From: Streptomyces sp. P3
GTDB lineage: Bacteria > Actinomycetota > Actinomycetes > Streptomycetales > Streptomycetaceae
Direction: 5' to 3'
Assembly (NCBI GenBank): GCA_016893485.2
Contig: JAFEKX020000001.1
Coordinates: forward strand, 3,100,001 to 3,164,000
Length of the DNA stretch: 64,000 nucleotides
Shown: positions 38,930-48,365 of the stretch, one piece after another
Position numbering within the stretch: the stretch's first letter is position 1
Layout of the letters: every line of letters begins with the position of its first letter
Notes under the pieces: generated by a model
The model's database searches: none
The model's input: only the letters and a program-made list of their open reading frames with translations
What the model was told of the DNA's origin: nothing
Translations under genes and position numbers: made by a program

Positions 38930-40660
38930 ATGACGCACACGTCGACCGACCAGCCCGCACGGAGGCCGTCCGGCGCCGTCGTGCCGGTGCTCGCCTTCGC
39001 GGGCATCGTTGTCGCGGTGATGCAGACCCTGCTCGTCCCGGTCATCAAGGACCTGCCGCAGCTGCTGGGCACCGAGCCCAGCAACGCCACCTGGGTCCTG
39101 ACCTCGACTCTCCTCTCCGGAGCCGTCGCCACGCCGATCATGGGCCGCCTCGGCGACCTCTACGGCAAGCGCCGGATGCTGATCACCAGCCTGGCCGTGA
39201 TGGTCGTAGGAGCCCTGGTCAGCGCCCTCACCAGCGATCTGCTCACGATGATCGCGGGCCGTACGCTCCAGGGCTTCGCGATGGGCGCGATACCCCTCGG
39301 CATCGGCCTGATGCGCGACATGCTGCCCCGCGAGAAGCTCGGCTCGGCGATGGCGCTGATGAGTTCCTCGATCGGCGTCGGCGGTGGCCTCGCGCTGCCC
39401 GCCGCGGCCCTGGTCGCGCAGCACGCCGACTGGCACGCCCTCTTCTACGGCGCCGCCGGCCTCGGTGTTCTCGCGATCGGCCTCACCCTCCTCGTCGTAC
39501 CGGAGTCCCCGATGCGCGCCGAGGGCACCTTCGACGTGCTCGGCGCGATCGGTCTCTCCGCGGGCCTCGTCCTCTTCCTCCTGCCCATCACCAAGGGCAG
39601 CGACTGGGGCTGGACCTCCGGCACCACGCTCGGGCTGTTCGCCGCGGCCCTCGTCGTCCTGCTGCTGTGGGGCGTGATGGAGCTGCGTCTGAAGGCCCCG
39701 CTGGTCGACCTGCGCACCACCGCCCGCCCCGCGGTGCTCTTCACCAACCTCGCCTCGATCATGGTCGGTGTCTCCTTCTACGTCGTCTCCCTCGTCCTGC
39801 CCCAGCTCCTCCAGCTGCCGAAGTCCACGGGATACGGTCTCGGGCAGTCCATGGTCAGCGCCGGTCTGCTGGTCGCGCCGCTCGGTCTGACGATGATGTT
39901 CACCGCGCCCGTCTACGCCCGCCTGTCGGCGAAGTACGGGCCGAAGGTCACCCTGATCCTCGGCATGCTGATCATCGGTATCGGCTACGGCGCGGGGCTC
40001 GGCCTCATGAGTGCGGCCTGGCAGTCCCTGGTCATCGCCGTCGTGCTCGGTGCGGGGATCGGGCTCGCGTACTCCTCGTTGCCCGCGTTGATCGTGGGTG
40101 CTGTGCCCGCCTCCGAGACCGGTGCTGCCAACGGGCTCAACACCCTTATGCGGTCCATCGGTACGTCCGTGTCCAGCGCGGTGATCGGGATGGTGCTGGC
40201 GAACACCGCGAACCACGTGGGCGGGGTCGCCATCCCGACGATGCACGGGTTCCACGTGTCGTTCCTGATCGCCACGGGTGCGGTTGCCGTCGGTCTGGTG
40301 ATGGCGCTGTTCCTTCCGAAGCCGAATCGGGCGCCGCAGTTGAACTTCAGCAGTGAGGAAGAGGCGAACCTCGAGCGGGCCGAGGAGGTTCTTCGGGGTT
40401 CCGGGGCGGGTGTTGAGTGCGGACGGGGTTCCTGTCGCTCGGGCCAAGGTCACGTTGATCGACCGGCGGGGGCGGCAGGCGGGGGCGACGTTGTCCTCCG
40501 AGGACGGGAGTTATGTCCTCGCCGTGCCGTCGCAGGGGGCGTATGTGTTGGCGGCGCGGGCGAGTGGGCACGGTCCGCTTGCCTCGTCCGCGACGCATGC
40601 GGGGACTCCGTCGCGGTTGACCTGGATCTGTCGTTGCCCGGCGAGACCGTCAGCGCGTAG
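38930..40660 (+). CDS. MFS exporter with C-terminal carboxypeptidase-regulatory-like domain (two frame breaks)
   Basis: About 450 residues form an MFS transporter: VLAFAGIVVAVMQTLLVPVI, motif A GRLGDLYGKRRML, and LQGFAMGAIPLGIGLMRDMLPREKLGSAMAL, which fits the 14-TM DHA2 drug-efflux group with some helices shortened. After EEEANLERAEEVLRG the frame breaks near 40400. Next comes GRVLSADGVPVARAKVTLIDRRGRQAGATLSSEDGSYVLAVPSQGAYVLAARASGHGP, a CnaB-like beta-sandwich that is rare on transporters. A second break near 40605 restores LDLSLPGETVSA. The domain would lie after the last helix; its side of the membrane is uncertain. Confidence 0.82.
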   Translation: MTHTSTDQPARRPSGAVVPVLAFAGIVVAVMQTLLVPVIKDLPQLLGTEPSNATWVLTSTLLSGAVATPIMGRLGDLYGKRRMLITSLAVMVVGALVSALTSDLLTMIAGRTLQGFAMGAIPLGIGLMRDMLPREKLGSAMALMSSSIGVGGGLALPAAALVAQHADWHALFYGAAGLGVLAIGLTLLVVPESPMRAEGTFDVLGAIGLSAGLVLFLLPITKGSDWGWTSGTTLGLFAAALVVLLLWGVMELRLKAPLVDLRTTARPAVLFTNLASIMVGVSFYVVSLVLPQLLQLPKSTGYGLGQSMVSAGLLVAPLGLTMMFTAPVYARLSAKYGPKVTLILGMLIIGIGYGAGLGLMSAAWQSLVIAVVLGAGIGLAYSSLPALIVGAVPASETGAANGLNTLMRSIGTSVSSAVIGMVLANTANHVGGVAIPTMHGFHVSFLIATGAVAVGLVMALFLPKPNRAPQLNFSSEEEANLERAEEVLRGSGAGVECGRGSCRSGQGHVDRPAGAAGGGDVVLRGRELCPRRAVAGGVCVGGAGEWARSACLVRDACGDSVAVDLDLSLPGETVSA

Positions 40661-40687
40661 TCGGTAGTTCGTTCTCTACAGGTGCGT

Positions 40688-40756
40688 GGGGGCTGGTCGC
40701 GGCCCACGCGGCGGAGCCGCACATCGATATGGCCCCGCGCCCCTGAAGGGACGTAC
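40688..40756 (+). repeat. Dispersed GC-rich repeat, variant with a spacer
   Basis: GGGGGCTGGTCGCG and GGCCCCGCGCCCCTGAAGGG are the two ends of the element found at 20169 and 46466. Here they are separated by about 30 bases (CCCACGCGGCGGAGCCGCAC and following), which contain their own small hairpin GCGGCGGAGCCGC. It lies in the gap between the MFS and methyltransferase genes. Confidence 0.55.
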
Positions 40757-40802
40757 CCTGGCCTGCGCCCACCAGCTCGCCCCGTACCGAAGGGACCGCC
40801 CC

Positions 40803-41452
<650 letters not shown>

Positions 41453-41454
41453 GG

Positions 41455-42429
41455 TCAACTGGGCAGTCCGGCCAGCCAGTTGGTCAGGTGCTGGTTGACC
41501 TCCGCCGGGCGTTCCTGCTGGATCCAGTGGCCGCAGCCCTCCAGGATGTGCGAACCGCGCAGGCCGGGCAGGGTCGTCGGGTACGCGGCGATCGCGTCGG
41601 ACAGCCAGGTGGTGGAGGCGTCCAGGGAACCGCCGAGGAACAGGGACGGCTGGGTGATGGGTGCGCCGTCGTGGGCCGCCAGGTCCTCCCAGTCGCGGTC
41701 CATGTTCCGGTAGCGGTTGAGGGCGGTGGTCAGGCCCGTGCGCTCGAACTCCCCGGCGTAGACGTCGAGTTCGTCCGTGCCCAGCCATGCCGGTGGCTGC
41801 GTCGGGAAGCGGTCGCGGAGGGTGCCGTCGCCGCCCCGGCTCACGAAGTGCGGGTCGGGGGCGCCGGGTGCGGGCATGGTGTCGGCGGAGAAGGCGGCGT
41901 AGAAACCCGCCAGCCAGCCTCGTACGTCCGGTTCGATCTCCGTCTCCGCCCGGCCCGGCTCCTGGAAGTACGAGACGTAGAACTCCTCGTCCCCGCCCAT
42001 CCCCGCGAAGATCTCGCTGGGGCGCGGGCCGCCGCGCGGGGCGTAGGGGACGCTGAGCAGTCCTACGGCGTGAAAGACGTCCGGGCGCAGGAGGGCGGAG
42101 TGGGCGGCGATGCCCGCGCCCCAGTCGTGGCCGACGATCGCCGCGGACCGCTCGCCCAGCGCGTGCACGACCGCCACGGCGTCCTCCACGAGGTGGAGCA
42201 TCCGGTACGCCGACACGTCGTCCGGCCTCGACGAGCGGCCGTAGCCGCGCACGTCCACGGCCACCGCGCGGTAGCCCGCCGCGGCAAGGGCGGGCAGCTG
42301 GTGGCGCCACGAGTACCAGGACTCCGGGAAGCCGTGCACCAGCAGGACCAGGGGGCCGGTGCCCTGTTCGGCGAGGTGGATGCGGCCGGCGGGGGCGGGC
42401 ACGAGCCGGTGTGTGACGTCCTTGACCAT
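41455..42429 (-). CDS. Alpha/beta hydrolase, epoxide hydrolase-like
   Basis: The oxyanion-hole motif is VHGFPESWYSW (residues 31-41), and the nucleophile is an aspartate in VGHDWGAG (D102), as in epoxide hydrolases and haloalkane dehalogenases rather than serine esterases. The cap domain (about residues 140-240) and the C-terminal histidine in ILEGCGHWIQQERPAEV complete the site. It opens epoxides to diols or hydrolyses related esters. ATG 42429 is the start, with 324 residues and an intact frame. Confidence 0.86.
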   Translation of the reverse strand: MVKDVTHRLVPAPAGRIHLAEQGTGPLVLLVHGFPESWYSWRHQLPALAAAGYRAVAVDVRGYGRSSRPDDVSAYRMLHLVEDAVAVVHALGERSAAIVGHDWGAGIAAHSALLRPDVFHAVGLLSVPYAPRGGPRPSEIFAGMGGDEEFYVSYFQEPGRAETEIEPDVRGWLAGFYAAFSADTMPAPGAPDPHFVSRGGDGTLRDRFPTQPPAWLGTDELDVYAGEFERTGLTTALNRYRNMDRDWEDLAAHDGAPITQPSLFLGGSLDASTTWLSDAIAAYPTTLPGLRGSHILEGCGHWIQQERPAEVNQHLTNWLAGLPS

Positions 42430-42546
42430 GGTCTTGAGTCCTCCGGGACGGGGGCTGGTCCTCGATCGTCGGTCGTCGGCGGGGACGCGCGCGACTCCTG
42501 TTGCCGGTTCGGCAAACCCGCCGGGCGAGGCGGCTAGGGTGGCTCC

Positions 42547-43462
42547 GTGTCGTACGTAGGTCCGGACTTCGATCCCCACAGCCCCGCCGTCCCCGCCGTG
42601 GGCCCCTGACCGTGGCGCTGGCCGCGCTGGTCCCGGGAGCCCTGATCGGATGGTTCGTCTACGAGGCCGTCGGCGCCCCGGGCGACAGCTCGGGCAGCGC
42701 GGCGGGCAGCACGTCCTCCGTCTCGGCCGGTGCGCCCCTCTCCCCGTCGGGCACCGCGTCCAACGACGACAAGCCGCCGGGGCCAAGGTCCCTCAAGGGC
42801 AAGGTCGTTGTCATCGACCCCGGGCACAACGTCACCAACTTCCAGCACACCGCCGAGATCAACCGCAAGGTGAACATCGGCACGAACTGGAAGGAGTGCG
42901 ACACCACCGGGACGTCGACCAACGCGGGTTACGCGGAAGCCCAGTTCACGATGGACGTCTCGCACCGGCTGAAGGCACTGCTCGAACGGCAGGGCGTCAC
43001 GGTGAAGTTGACGCATGACGGCGACTCCCCGCCTGGGGGCCGTGCGTGGACCAGCGGGCCCGGATCGGGAACGACGCGCACGCGGACGCCGCGATCTCCA
43101 TCCACGCGGACGGCGCACCGGTCGGCGACCGCGGCTTCCACGTGATCCTGCCGGGCGCCGTGCACGCGGGCTCCGCCGACACCCGCGCCATCGTCGCCCC
43201 CTCCGCCACCCTCGGCCGGGGCATCGCGGGCGACTACCGTCGCGCGACGGGCGAACAGTTCTCCAATTACATCGGCGAAGGCACCGGTCTCGTCACGCGT
43301 AAGGACCTGGGCGGTCTCAATCTGTCAACGGTTCCCAAGGTGTTCATCGAGTGCGGCAACATGCGCGATAGCAAGGATGCCGCACTACTGACGAACAGCG
43401 CCTGGCGACAGAAGGCGGCGCAGGGAATCTCTGAGGGAATCGTGAGTTTCCTGCGCGGGTAA
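42547..43462 (+). CDS. N-acetylmuramoyl-L-alanine amidase, Amidase_3 (two frame breaks)
   Basis: GTG 42547 gives MSYVGPDFDP. A break near 42585 leads to the membrane anchor or signal segment TVALAALVPGALIGWFVYEAV and a Ser/Gly-rich linker. The catalytic domain begins GKVVVIDPGHNVTNFQHTAEIN (zinc-binding His) and continues FTMDVSHRLKALLERQGVTVKLTHDGD. After a break near 43035 come HADAAISIHADGA (second His) and KVFIECGNMRDSKDAAL (catalytic Glu). The enzyme cuts stem peptides from peptidoglycan glycan chains outside the membrane. Confidence 0.87.
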
Positions 43463-43548
43463 CGATCAGTGGGCTGATCCGGGCGGACACCCAGACAGGG
43501 TGGACGATAGGGTCTACCGACGACGAGACGACCTACGAAGGACCTGAA

Positions 43549-44340
43549 GTGAATATCCGCTCCCTCACACGAGGCGACGGCGTGGTGATCGGAGCAGCGG
43601 TATTGCTCTTCATCGCGTCGTTTCTCAGCTTCTACACAGCCACCGGTTACAGCGACGCTCCGACCGCCTGGGACTACCTCGGCGACGGCCTGGGCCTCTA
43701 CATCGGTGGGGTCATCGGCGCTGCCCTGATCGTCGTCAATCGCCTGCTGCCGCAGCCGCGCAAGATCGCGGGCCTCGAACTGGGCCAGGCAGGCGTCGCG
43801 TTCTCGGTCCTGGTGGTCTGGGCCCTGTTCTGGACCCTGGTGGATGTCCCGGACGGCCTCAGCGCCGGTGGCGGTCTCATCCTCGGCTTCATCGCGTCCC
43901 TCGTCCTGGCCGGCGGCGCCATCGCCACCCCGCTGCTCCCGCCGCTCCAGGCCGCTCTCGTCCCGGCCCCCAAGCCGGCCGCCCCGCAGCCCTACGGCGC
44001 CCAGCCGCCCGGTGGTTACGGCTACCCCGGCGCCGGTCCCGCCGGTCCGGGTGCGCCGCAGCCCTCCTACGGCACTCCGCCGCAGCAGGCGCAGGCCGCG
44101 CAGCCGTTCGGGCAGCCGCAGCCGGCGCCCGCTCCGGCCGGGGACTTCTCGCCGTTCTGGTTCGCCGTGCCGGTGGCCCGCCCGCTGTTCGCGGAGGACG
44201 GTTCGCCGTCGCCGATCGCCGAACTCGCGCCGGGTACCTGGTACTTGGCCGTCGAGCAGCGCGGTCCTGCCCTCGTCGCGCAGACGCAGGACGGCCGTCG
44301 TGGCGTCCTTCAGGACACCTCGGGGATCCAGCGCGGCTGA
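43549..44340 (+). CDS. DUF5336-like four-helix membrane protein with C-terminal Pro/Gln domain
   Basis: GTG 43549 starts MNIRSLTRGDGVVIGAAVLLFIASF. Four membrane helices follow in the first 130 residues (GLYIGGVIGAALIVV, AGVAFSVLVVWALFW, LILGFIASLVLAGGAIATPLL). The next part is a 70-residue Pro/Ala/Gln/Gly-rich linker (PYGAQPPGGYGYPGAG and similar), and the end is a soluble beta segment (FWFAVPVARPLFAEDG, GTWYLAVEQRGPALVAQTQDGR). It is intact and common in Streptomyces, with unknown function. Confidence 0.72.
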   Translation: MNIRSLTRGDGVVIGAAVLLFIASFLSFYTATGYSDAPTAWDYLGDGLGLYIGGVIGAALIVVNRLLPQPRKIAGLELGQAGVAFSVLVVWALFWTLVDVPDGLSAGGGLILGFIASLVLAGGAIATPLLPPLQAALVPAPKPAAPQPYGAQPPGGYGYPGAGPAGPGAPQPSYGTPPQQAQAAQPFGQPQPAPAPAGDFSPFWFAVPVARPLFAEDGSPSPIAELAPGTWYLAVEQRGPALVAQTQDGRRGVLQDTSGIQRG

Positions 44341-44356
44341 GCCCCGCACCGTCTCC

Positions 44357-44387
44357 ACGGCCCCTCGCCCTTCCGGGCGGGGGCCGT
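44357..44387. terminator. Hairpin terminator after the 43549 gene
   Basis: ACGGCCCCTCGCCC pairs with GGGCGGGGGCCGT around a TTCC loop, allowing one mismatch. The hairpin lies 17 nt downstream of the stop and 70 nt before the F420-type oxidoreductase gene. Confidence 0.65.
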
Positions 44388-44454
44388 TGTCGTACAGTCG
44401 CAGCCGTCGATCGGTCGACTGACACCCCGTCAGATCAATTGCTCTGGAGGCGAT

Positions 44455-45459
44455 ATGCGGCTCGGTCTCGCACTCGGGTACTGGGGGCGCGGGCCCTCCG
44501 CCGACCATCTGCCGCTGGCGCTGGAGGCCGAGCGGCTCGGATACGACTCCGTGTGGACGGCCGAGTCGTGGGGGTCCGACGCCTTCACTCCCCTGACCTG
44601 GATCGCCGCCCAGACCTCAACGATCAAGCTGGGTACGGCCGTTGCGCAGATGGCGGCCCGCTCCCCGACCACCACCGCGATGCACGCCCTCACGCTCGAC
44701 CATCTCTCCGGCGGCCGGGTGCTGCTCGGGCTCGGGCTGTCGGGGCCGCAGGTGGTGGAGGGGTGGTACGGGCGGCCGTTCCCCAAGTCGCCGCTGACCG
44801 CGACCCGGGAGTACGTCGAGGTCGTACGGCAGGTGCTGCGGCGGGAGGCGCCGGTCGAGGTGGACGGGCGGTTCCACACGCATCCGTACCGGGGTGCGGA
44901 CGGGACGGGGCTTGGCAAGGCCCTCAAGTCCATTACGCACCCGCTCCGTTCGGACCTGCCGGTGCTGCTCGGCGCGGAGGGGCCGAAGAACGTGGCGCAG
45001 ACGGCGGCGATCGCGGACGGGTGGCTGCCGCTGTACTGGTCGCCGAGCCGCCCCGAGGTCTACGGCACGACCACGTTCCGGGACGACTTCGTCGTCGCGC
45101 CCATGGCCCAGGTGAAGGTCTGCGACGACGTCGCCGAAGGCCTGCTGCCCGTGAAGATGATGCTCGGCTTCTACATCGGCGGGATGGGGCACGCGGCCCG
45201 GAACTTCCACGCCGACCTGATGGCACGCATGGGGTACGAGCAGGAGGCCCGGCGGATACAGGAGTTGTTCCTCGCCGGGCGTCGCGAGGAGGCCGTGCTC
45301 GCCGTGCCGGACGCGTTCGCCGACGAGATCTCGCTCGTCGGCCCGCGTGAACGCATCGCGGAACGCCTGGAGTTGTGGCGCAAGGGCCCGGTGACGGATC
45401 TCCTGGCCCTTGCGCCCGACCCGCACACGCTACGGGTACTGGCCGAGCTGAACTCCTAG
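44455..45459 (+). CDS. LLM-class F420-dependent oxidoreductase
   Basis: The 334-residue TIM-barrel flavin/F420 enzyme shows LGLALGYWGRGPSADHLPLA, the typical YDSVWTAESWGSDAFTPLTWIAAQTSTIKLGTAV, the LDHLSGGRVLLGLGLSGPQVVEGWYG motif and the substrate or F420 loop SITHPLRSDLPVLLGAEGPKN. The nearest group contains F420-dependent methylenetetrahydromethanopterin-reductase-like proteins that Streptomyces uses for secondary and xenobiotic reductions. ATG 44455 follows GGAGG. It is intact. Confidence 0.88.
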   Translation: MRLGLALGYWGRGPSADHLPLALEAERLGYDSVWTAESWGSDAFTPLTWIAAQTSTIKLGTAVAQMAARSPTTTAMHALTLDHLSGGRVLLGLGLSGPQVVEGWYGRPFPKSPLTATREYVEVVRQVLRREAPVEVDGRFHTHPYRGADGTGLGKALKSITHPLRSDLPVLLGAEGPKNVAQTAAIADGWLPLYWSPSRPEVYGTTTFRDDFVVAPMAQVKVCDDVAEGLLPVKMMLGFYIGGMGHAARNFHADLMARMGYEQEARRIQELFLAGRREEAVLAVPDAFADEISLVGPRERIAERLELWRKGPVTDLLALAPDPHTLRVLAELNS

Positions 45460-45477
45460 GAGCAGCTCAACTCCGGT

Positions 45478-46044
45478 TCAGCCGCCCGCCAGTTGGCCCG
45501 CCGACGGCACCTTGTCGGTCACCTCGGCACCGGCGCTCTTGCCCGCGTCCTTGACCTTGTTGATGATGTCGTCGAAGGAATTGGCCGTCGCGTCGGTCGA
45601 GTCGCCCTTGCGGAGCTTGGACGGCAGGTCCTTGAGCGAGTCGATCCCGGCGGTCAGCGGAGCGAGCGCCTTGGACAGCGTGGGATCGCCCTCGGCGTTG
45701 CGCTTGGCGGCCTTGAGCCGGTTGTACGCGAAGGCACCCGCGAGGCCCGCCTTGACGAGCGCGAACCTGCGTCCGCTCGCGCCCTTCTTGAACTTGCCCG
45801 CCTTCCAGGGCTTCACGATCCACTGGTAGGTGGCGCCCGCGGCGAGGCTCGCGTTGGCGACGAAGCGGGTCTTGGCCAGCTTCTGCCGCTGGGCGGTGGT
45901 ACTGGGACTCGGCGTGGCGGCAGCCATGACGGCCGCGGTGTCCTCGGTGGCGTCCGTGGTCGCGCTGCCGCAGGCGGTGCCGCCGGCGAGCAGAGCGCAG
46001 CACAGGGTGAGCGCCACGAAGAGGCGCCGTATCGGTACGGGCAC
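45478..46044 (-). CDS. Putative lipoprotein of unknown family
   Basis: The signal peptide is MPVPIRRLFVALTLCCALLAGG with a lipobox ending TAC at residue 25, then GSATTDATEDTAA. The mature part (about 160 residues) is helical and basic: LAKTRFVANASLAAGATYQWIVKPWKAGKFKKG and LVKAGLAGAFAYNRLKAAKRNA. It should be anchored to the outer face of the membrane. It is intact; no family is recognised. Confidence 0.7.
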   Translation of the reverse strand: MPVPIRRLFVALTLCCALLAGGTACGSATTDATEDTAAVMAAATPSPSTTAQRQKLAKTRFVANASLAAGATYQWIVKPWKAGKFKKGASGRRFALVKAGLAGAFAYNRLKAAKRNAEGDPTLSKALAPLTAGIDSLKDLPSKLRKGDSTDATANSFDDIINKVKDAGKSAGAEVTDKVPSAGQLAGG

Positions 46045-46171
46045 GGGGTCCTCCGGGGTGTTCTCCCCGAGTGGGTGTCCTTACCCCGGCAGCCTCACCC
46101 GGTTCGTCCCGCCGCGCCACCCGGGGAAGCCGTTCGGGTTTCATCCGGTCGGAAGCGGCAATCCGCTTGGC

Positions 46172-46261
46172 ATGTCCCCCTACTACAGACGCGGTTCGAA
46201 TTCAGTCGGCAACGTCATAGTGATCATCGCCGACATCATGGCCCTCATTCTGGCCCTCTGA
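46172..46261 (+). CDS. 29-residue hydrophobic microprotein
   Basis: ATG 46172 encodes MSPYYRRGSNSVGNVIVIIADIMALILAL: a short basic N-terminus and a single membrane helix reaching the last residue. It ends five bases before the next start, so the two are probably translated together. Small size limits certainty, but the clean amphipathic design and the adjacent microprotein argue for coding. Confidence 0.5.
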   Translation: MSPYYRRGSNSVGNVIVIIADIMALILAL

Positions 46262-46266
46262 TTCTG

Positions 46267-46461
46267 ATGTACCTGTTGGACGCCAACCGCGCGAACGACC
46301 TCGTGCAGTTCGTCCACCGTTCGGCCAACTGGCTCGCCGGCTGGTCCCGCGACCTGTTCACCTTCGACGAGGCGTGGGCAAGGGTTGTCTGCGGCTACGG
46401 CCTGGCAGCGGTGGTGTACCTGTTCATCGGCCACGCGATAGCCAACCGGGTCTCCCGCTGA
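46267..46461 (+). CDS. 64-residue membrane microprotein
   Basis: MYLLDANRANDLVQFVHRSANWLAGWSRDLF is followed by a membrane helix (VVCGYGLAAVVYLFIGHAIANRVSR). Similar short proteins pair with a tiny hydrophobic partner in streptomycetes; the function is not known. An inverted pair of dispersed repeats immediately after the stop may terminate transcription. Confidence 0.6.
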   Translation: MYLLDANRANDLVQFVHRSANWLAGWSRDLFTFDEAWARVVCGYGLAAVVYLFIGHAIANRVSR

Positions 46462-46465
46462 GCAA

Positions 46466-46554
46466 GGCTGGTCACACAGTTCCCCGCACCCCTTGAGAGC
46501 AGGCCGGTCACAACGGGCCGTCTTTCAGGGGCGCGGGGAACTGCGCGACCAGCC
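46466..46554. repeat. Inverted pair of dispersed repeats forming a long hairpin
   Basis: The left arm GGCTGGTCACACAGTTCCCC, extended to CTTGAGAG (46466-46499), is the reverse complement, with few mismatches, of CTTTCAGGGGCGCGGGGAAC extended through CTGCGCGACCAGCC (46522-46554). A spacer of about 22 nt carries GGCCGGTC and GGGCCG. The hairpin stands between two convergent genes and would act as a bidirectional terminator. The same unit occurs singly at 20169 and 40688. Confidence 0.7.
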
Positions 46555-46568
46555 CCACCGGCCCGCAC

Positions 46569-47635
46569 TCAACAACAATCCGGATCCAACCCCCACGGCA
46601 AACGCTCGGCACCGAACACCGCACAGGTCGCGTCATGCCCACCCAGCGCCGCCACGGCCAGCAGCAACGACCCCGCGGTCCACGTGGTCAACTCCCGCGG
46701 CCACACCGCATCGTCGTCGAAGACGTACCCGGTCCAGTACAGCCCGCTCTCGGCATCACGCAGATGCTGAATGGACTGAAGAATCTCCAACGCCCGATCA
46801 GACTCCCCCAACGCCCATAGCGCGAGGGCGAGTTCGGCCGACTCTCCACCGGTCACCCACGGGTTCGGAACCACACACCGCACCCCGAGCCCCGGCACGA
46901 CGAAGCGGCTCCACCCCTCCTCCACCCGGGACTTGGCCTCCACGCCGGTCAACGCCCCGGCCAGGACCGGGTAGTACCAGTCCATCGAGTACCGGTCCTT
47001 GTCCAGGAACCGTTCGGGATGCCGCCGAATCGCGTGCCGCAACGCCCCGACCGCCAACTCCCAGTCCGGCTGCGGCTCTTCACGCTGCTCGGCAATGGCG
47101 AGGGCACACCGCAACGCCTGGTGGATCGAGGACGACCCGGTCAACAGCGCGTCCGCCGTGTCCGTACCGTCGTCCTCCCGCTTCCACCCGATCTGCCCAC
47201 CCGGCTGCTGAAGCCGCAGCACGAACTCGACCGCGGCGAAGACATGAGGCCACAGCCGGTCGAGGAACGTGTCGTCACCGGTGGCGAGGTAGTGGTGCCA
47301 CACGCCGACCGCGATGTAGGCGACGAAGTTGGTCTCACGCCCCCGGTCGGTGACGTCACCCGGATCACCGTCGGCGTAGGCCGCGAACCACGACCCGTCC
47401 TCGTTCTGGTGGCGCGCGAGCCAGTTGTACGCCCGCTCCGCCGCCGCGTGCTCACCGGCCGCGTCGAGCGCCATCGCCGCCTCGGTGTGGTCCCACGGGT
47501 CGAGGTGGTGCCCTCGGAACCACGGAATCGCCCCGTCCTCCCGCTGCACGGCGAGGATGCCCGCGACGGTCGCGGCGGCCTGCTCCGCGGTGAGGACCCC
47601 GGGCAGGACGAGGTGTTCTGTCGGGGAGTGGTCAC
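46569..47635 (-). CDS. Alpha/alpha-toroid (six-hairpin) protein, often called prenyltransferase-like
   Basis: GTG 47635 overlaps the stop of the methyltransferase gene. The N-terminus, after a break near 47600, reads EHLVLPGVLTAEQAAATVAGILAVQREDGAIPWFRGHHLDPWDHTEAAMAL. Internal repeats of the barrel show as AERAYNWLARHQNEDGSWFAAY, DTFLDRLWPHVFAAVEFVLRLQQPGGQIGW and ALEILQSIQHLRDAESGLYWTGY. It resembles both squalene-cyclase/prenyltransferase toroids and GH15-type six-hairpin glycosidases; no QW or DXDD motif is evident. The last gene of a GT4-methyltransferase operon, it may act on a glycolipid or glycan. Confidence 0.7.
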
Positions 47636-48365
47636 TTGGCTTCCGCCAGGGGCAGGTGCGGCTTGGTCGCGTACGCCACGAAGCTCTTGCCGATCAGCGG
47701 GTTCAGCGCCTGTTCGGCGACCCGGGTCGCGAGGGGTTTCTTCATGATGTCCCAGACCAGGAGCTTGTGGTACGCCTGCACCGGCAGCGCCTTGTCGTTG
47801 TCCACGCCGAACGCGCACTTCAGCCACCAGTACGGCGAGTGCAGCCCGTGCGCGTGGTGGGTGCCGTACGGCTGGAGGCCCGCCTCGCGGATCTTGGCGA
47901 GGAGTTCGTCCGCCTTGTAGATGCGGATGTGGCCGCCCTCGACCTCGTGGTAGGCGTCGGACAGGGCCCAGCAGACCTTCTCGGGGCCGTAGCGCGGGAC
48001 GGTGATGGCGATGCGGCCGCCGGGCTTGAGCACCCGGACCATCTCGGCGAGGACTCCCTTGTCGTCCGGGATGTGTTCCATCACCTCGGAGATGATCACG
48101 ACGTCGAACGACTCGTCAGGGAAGGGAGTTGGAGTGCGTCGCCCTCCATCGCGGTGGCGGTGGCTCCGGCGGGGGCCTCGCCGGCCTCCTTCATCGCCGC
48201 GAACCACTTGGCGACCTCGCGGATCTCCTCGGCGTTCTGGTCGAGGGCGACGACCTGTGCCCCTCGCCGGTAGCACTCGAACGCGTGCCGCCCGGCACCG
48301 CATCCGAGGTCCAGGACACGGTCGCCAGGGGCGAGCGGGAACCGGGAGAAGTCGACGGTCAGCAC
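47632..48365 (-). CDS. Class I SAM-dependent methyltransferase (one frame break)
   Basis: GTG 48365 starts MLTVDFSRFPLAPGDRVLDLGCGAGRHAFECYRRGAQVVALDQ, with motif I at residues 16-25. After GDALQLP a break near 48118 leads to DESFDVVIISEVMEHIPDDKGVLAEMVRVLKPGGRIAITVPRYG. The C-terminal part ends HKLLVWDIMKKPLATRVAEQALNPLIGKSFV. Start and stop overlap the neighbours, so GT4, methyltransferase and toroid protein are one translationally coupled unit. Confidence 0.8.

Noticed and set aside
38852..40453. A 533-residue minus-strand open frame opposite the MFS gene
   Set aside because: Arg/Gly/Asp-rich, no recognisable domain; it mirrors the strong codon bias of the MFS gene.
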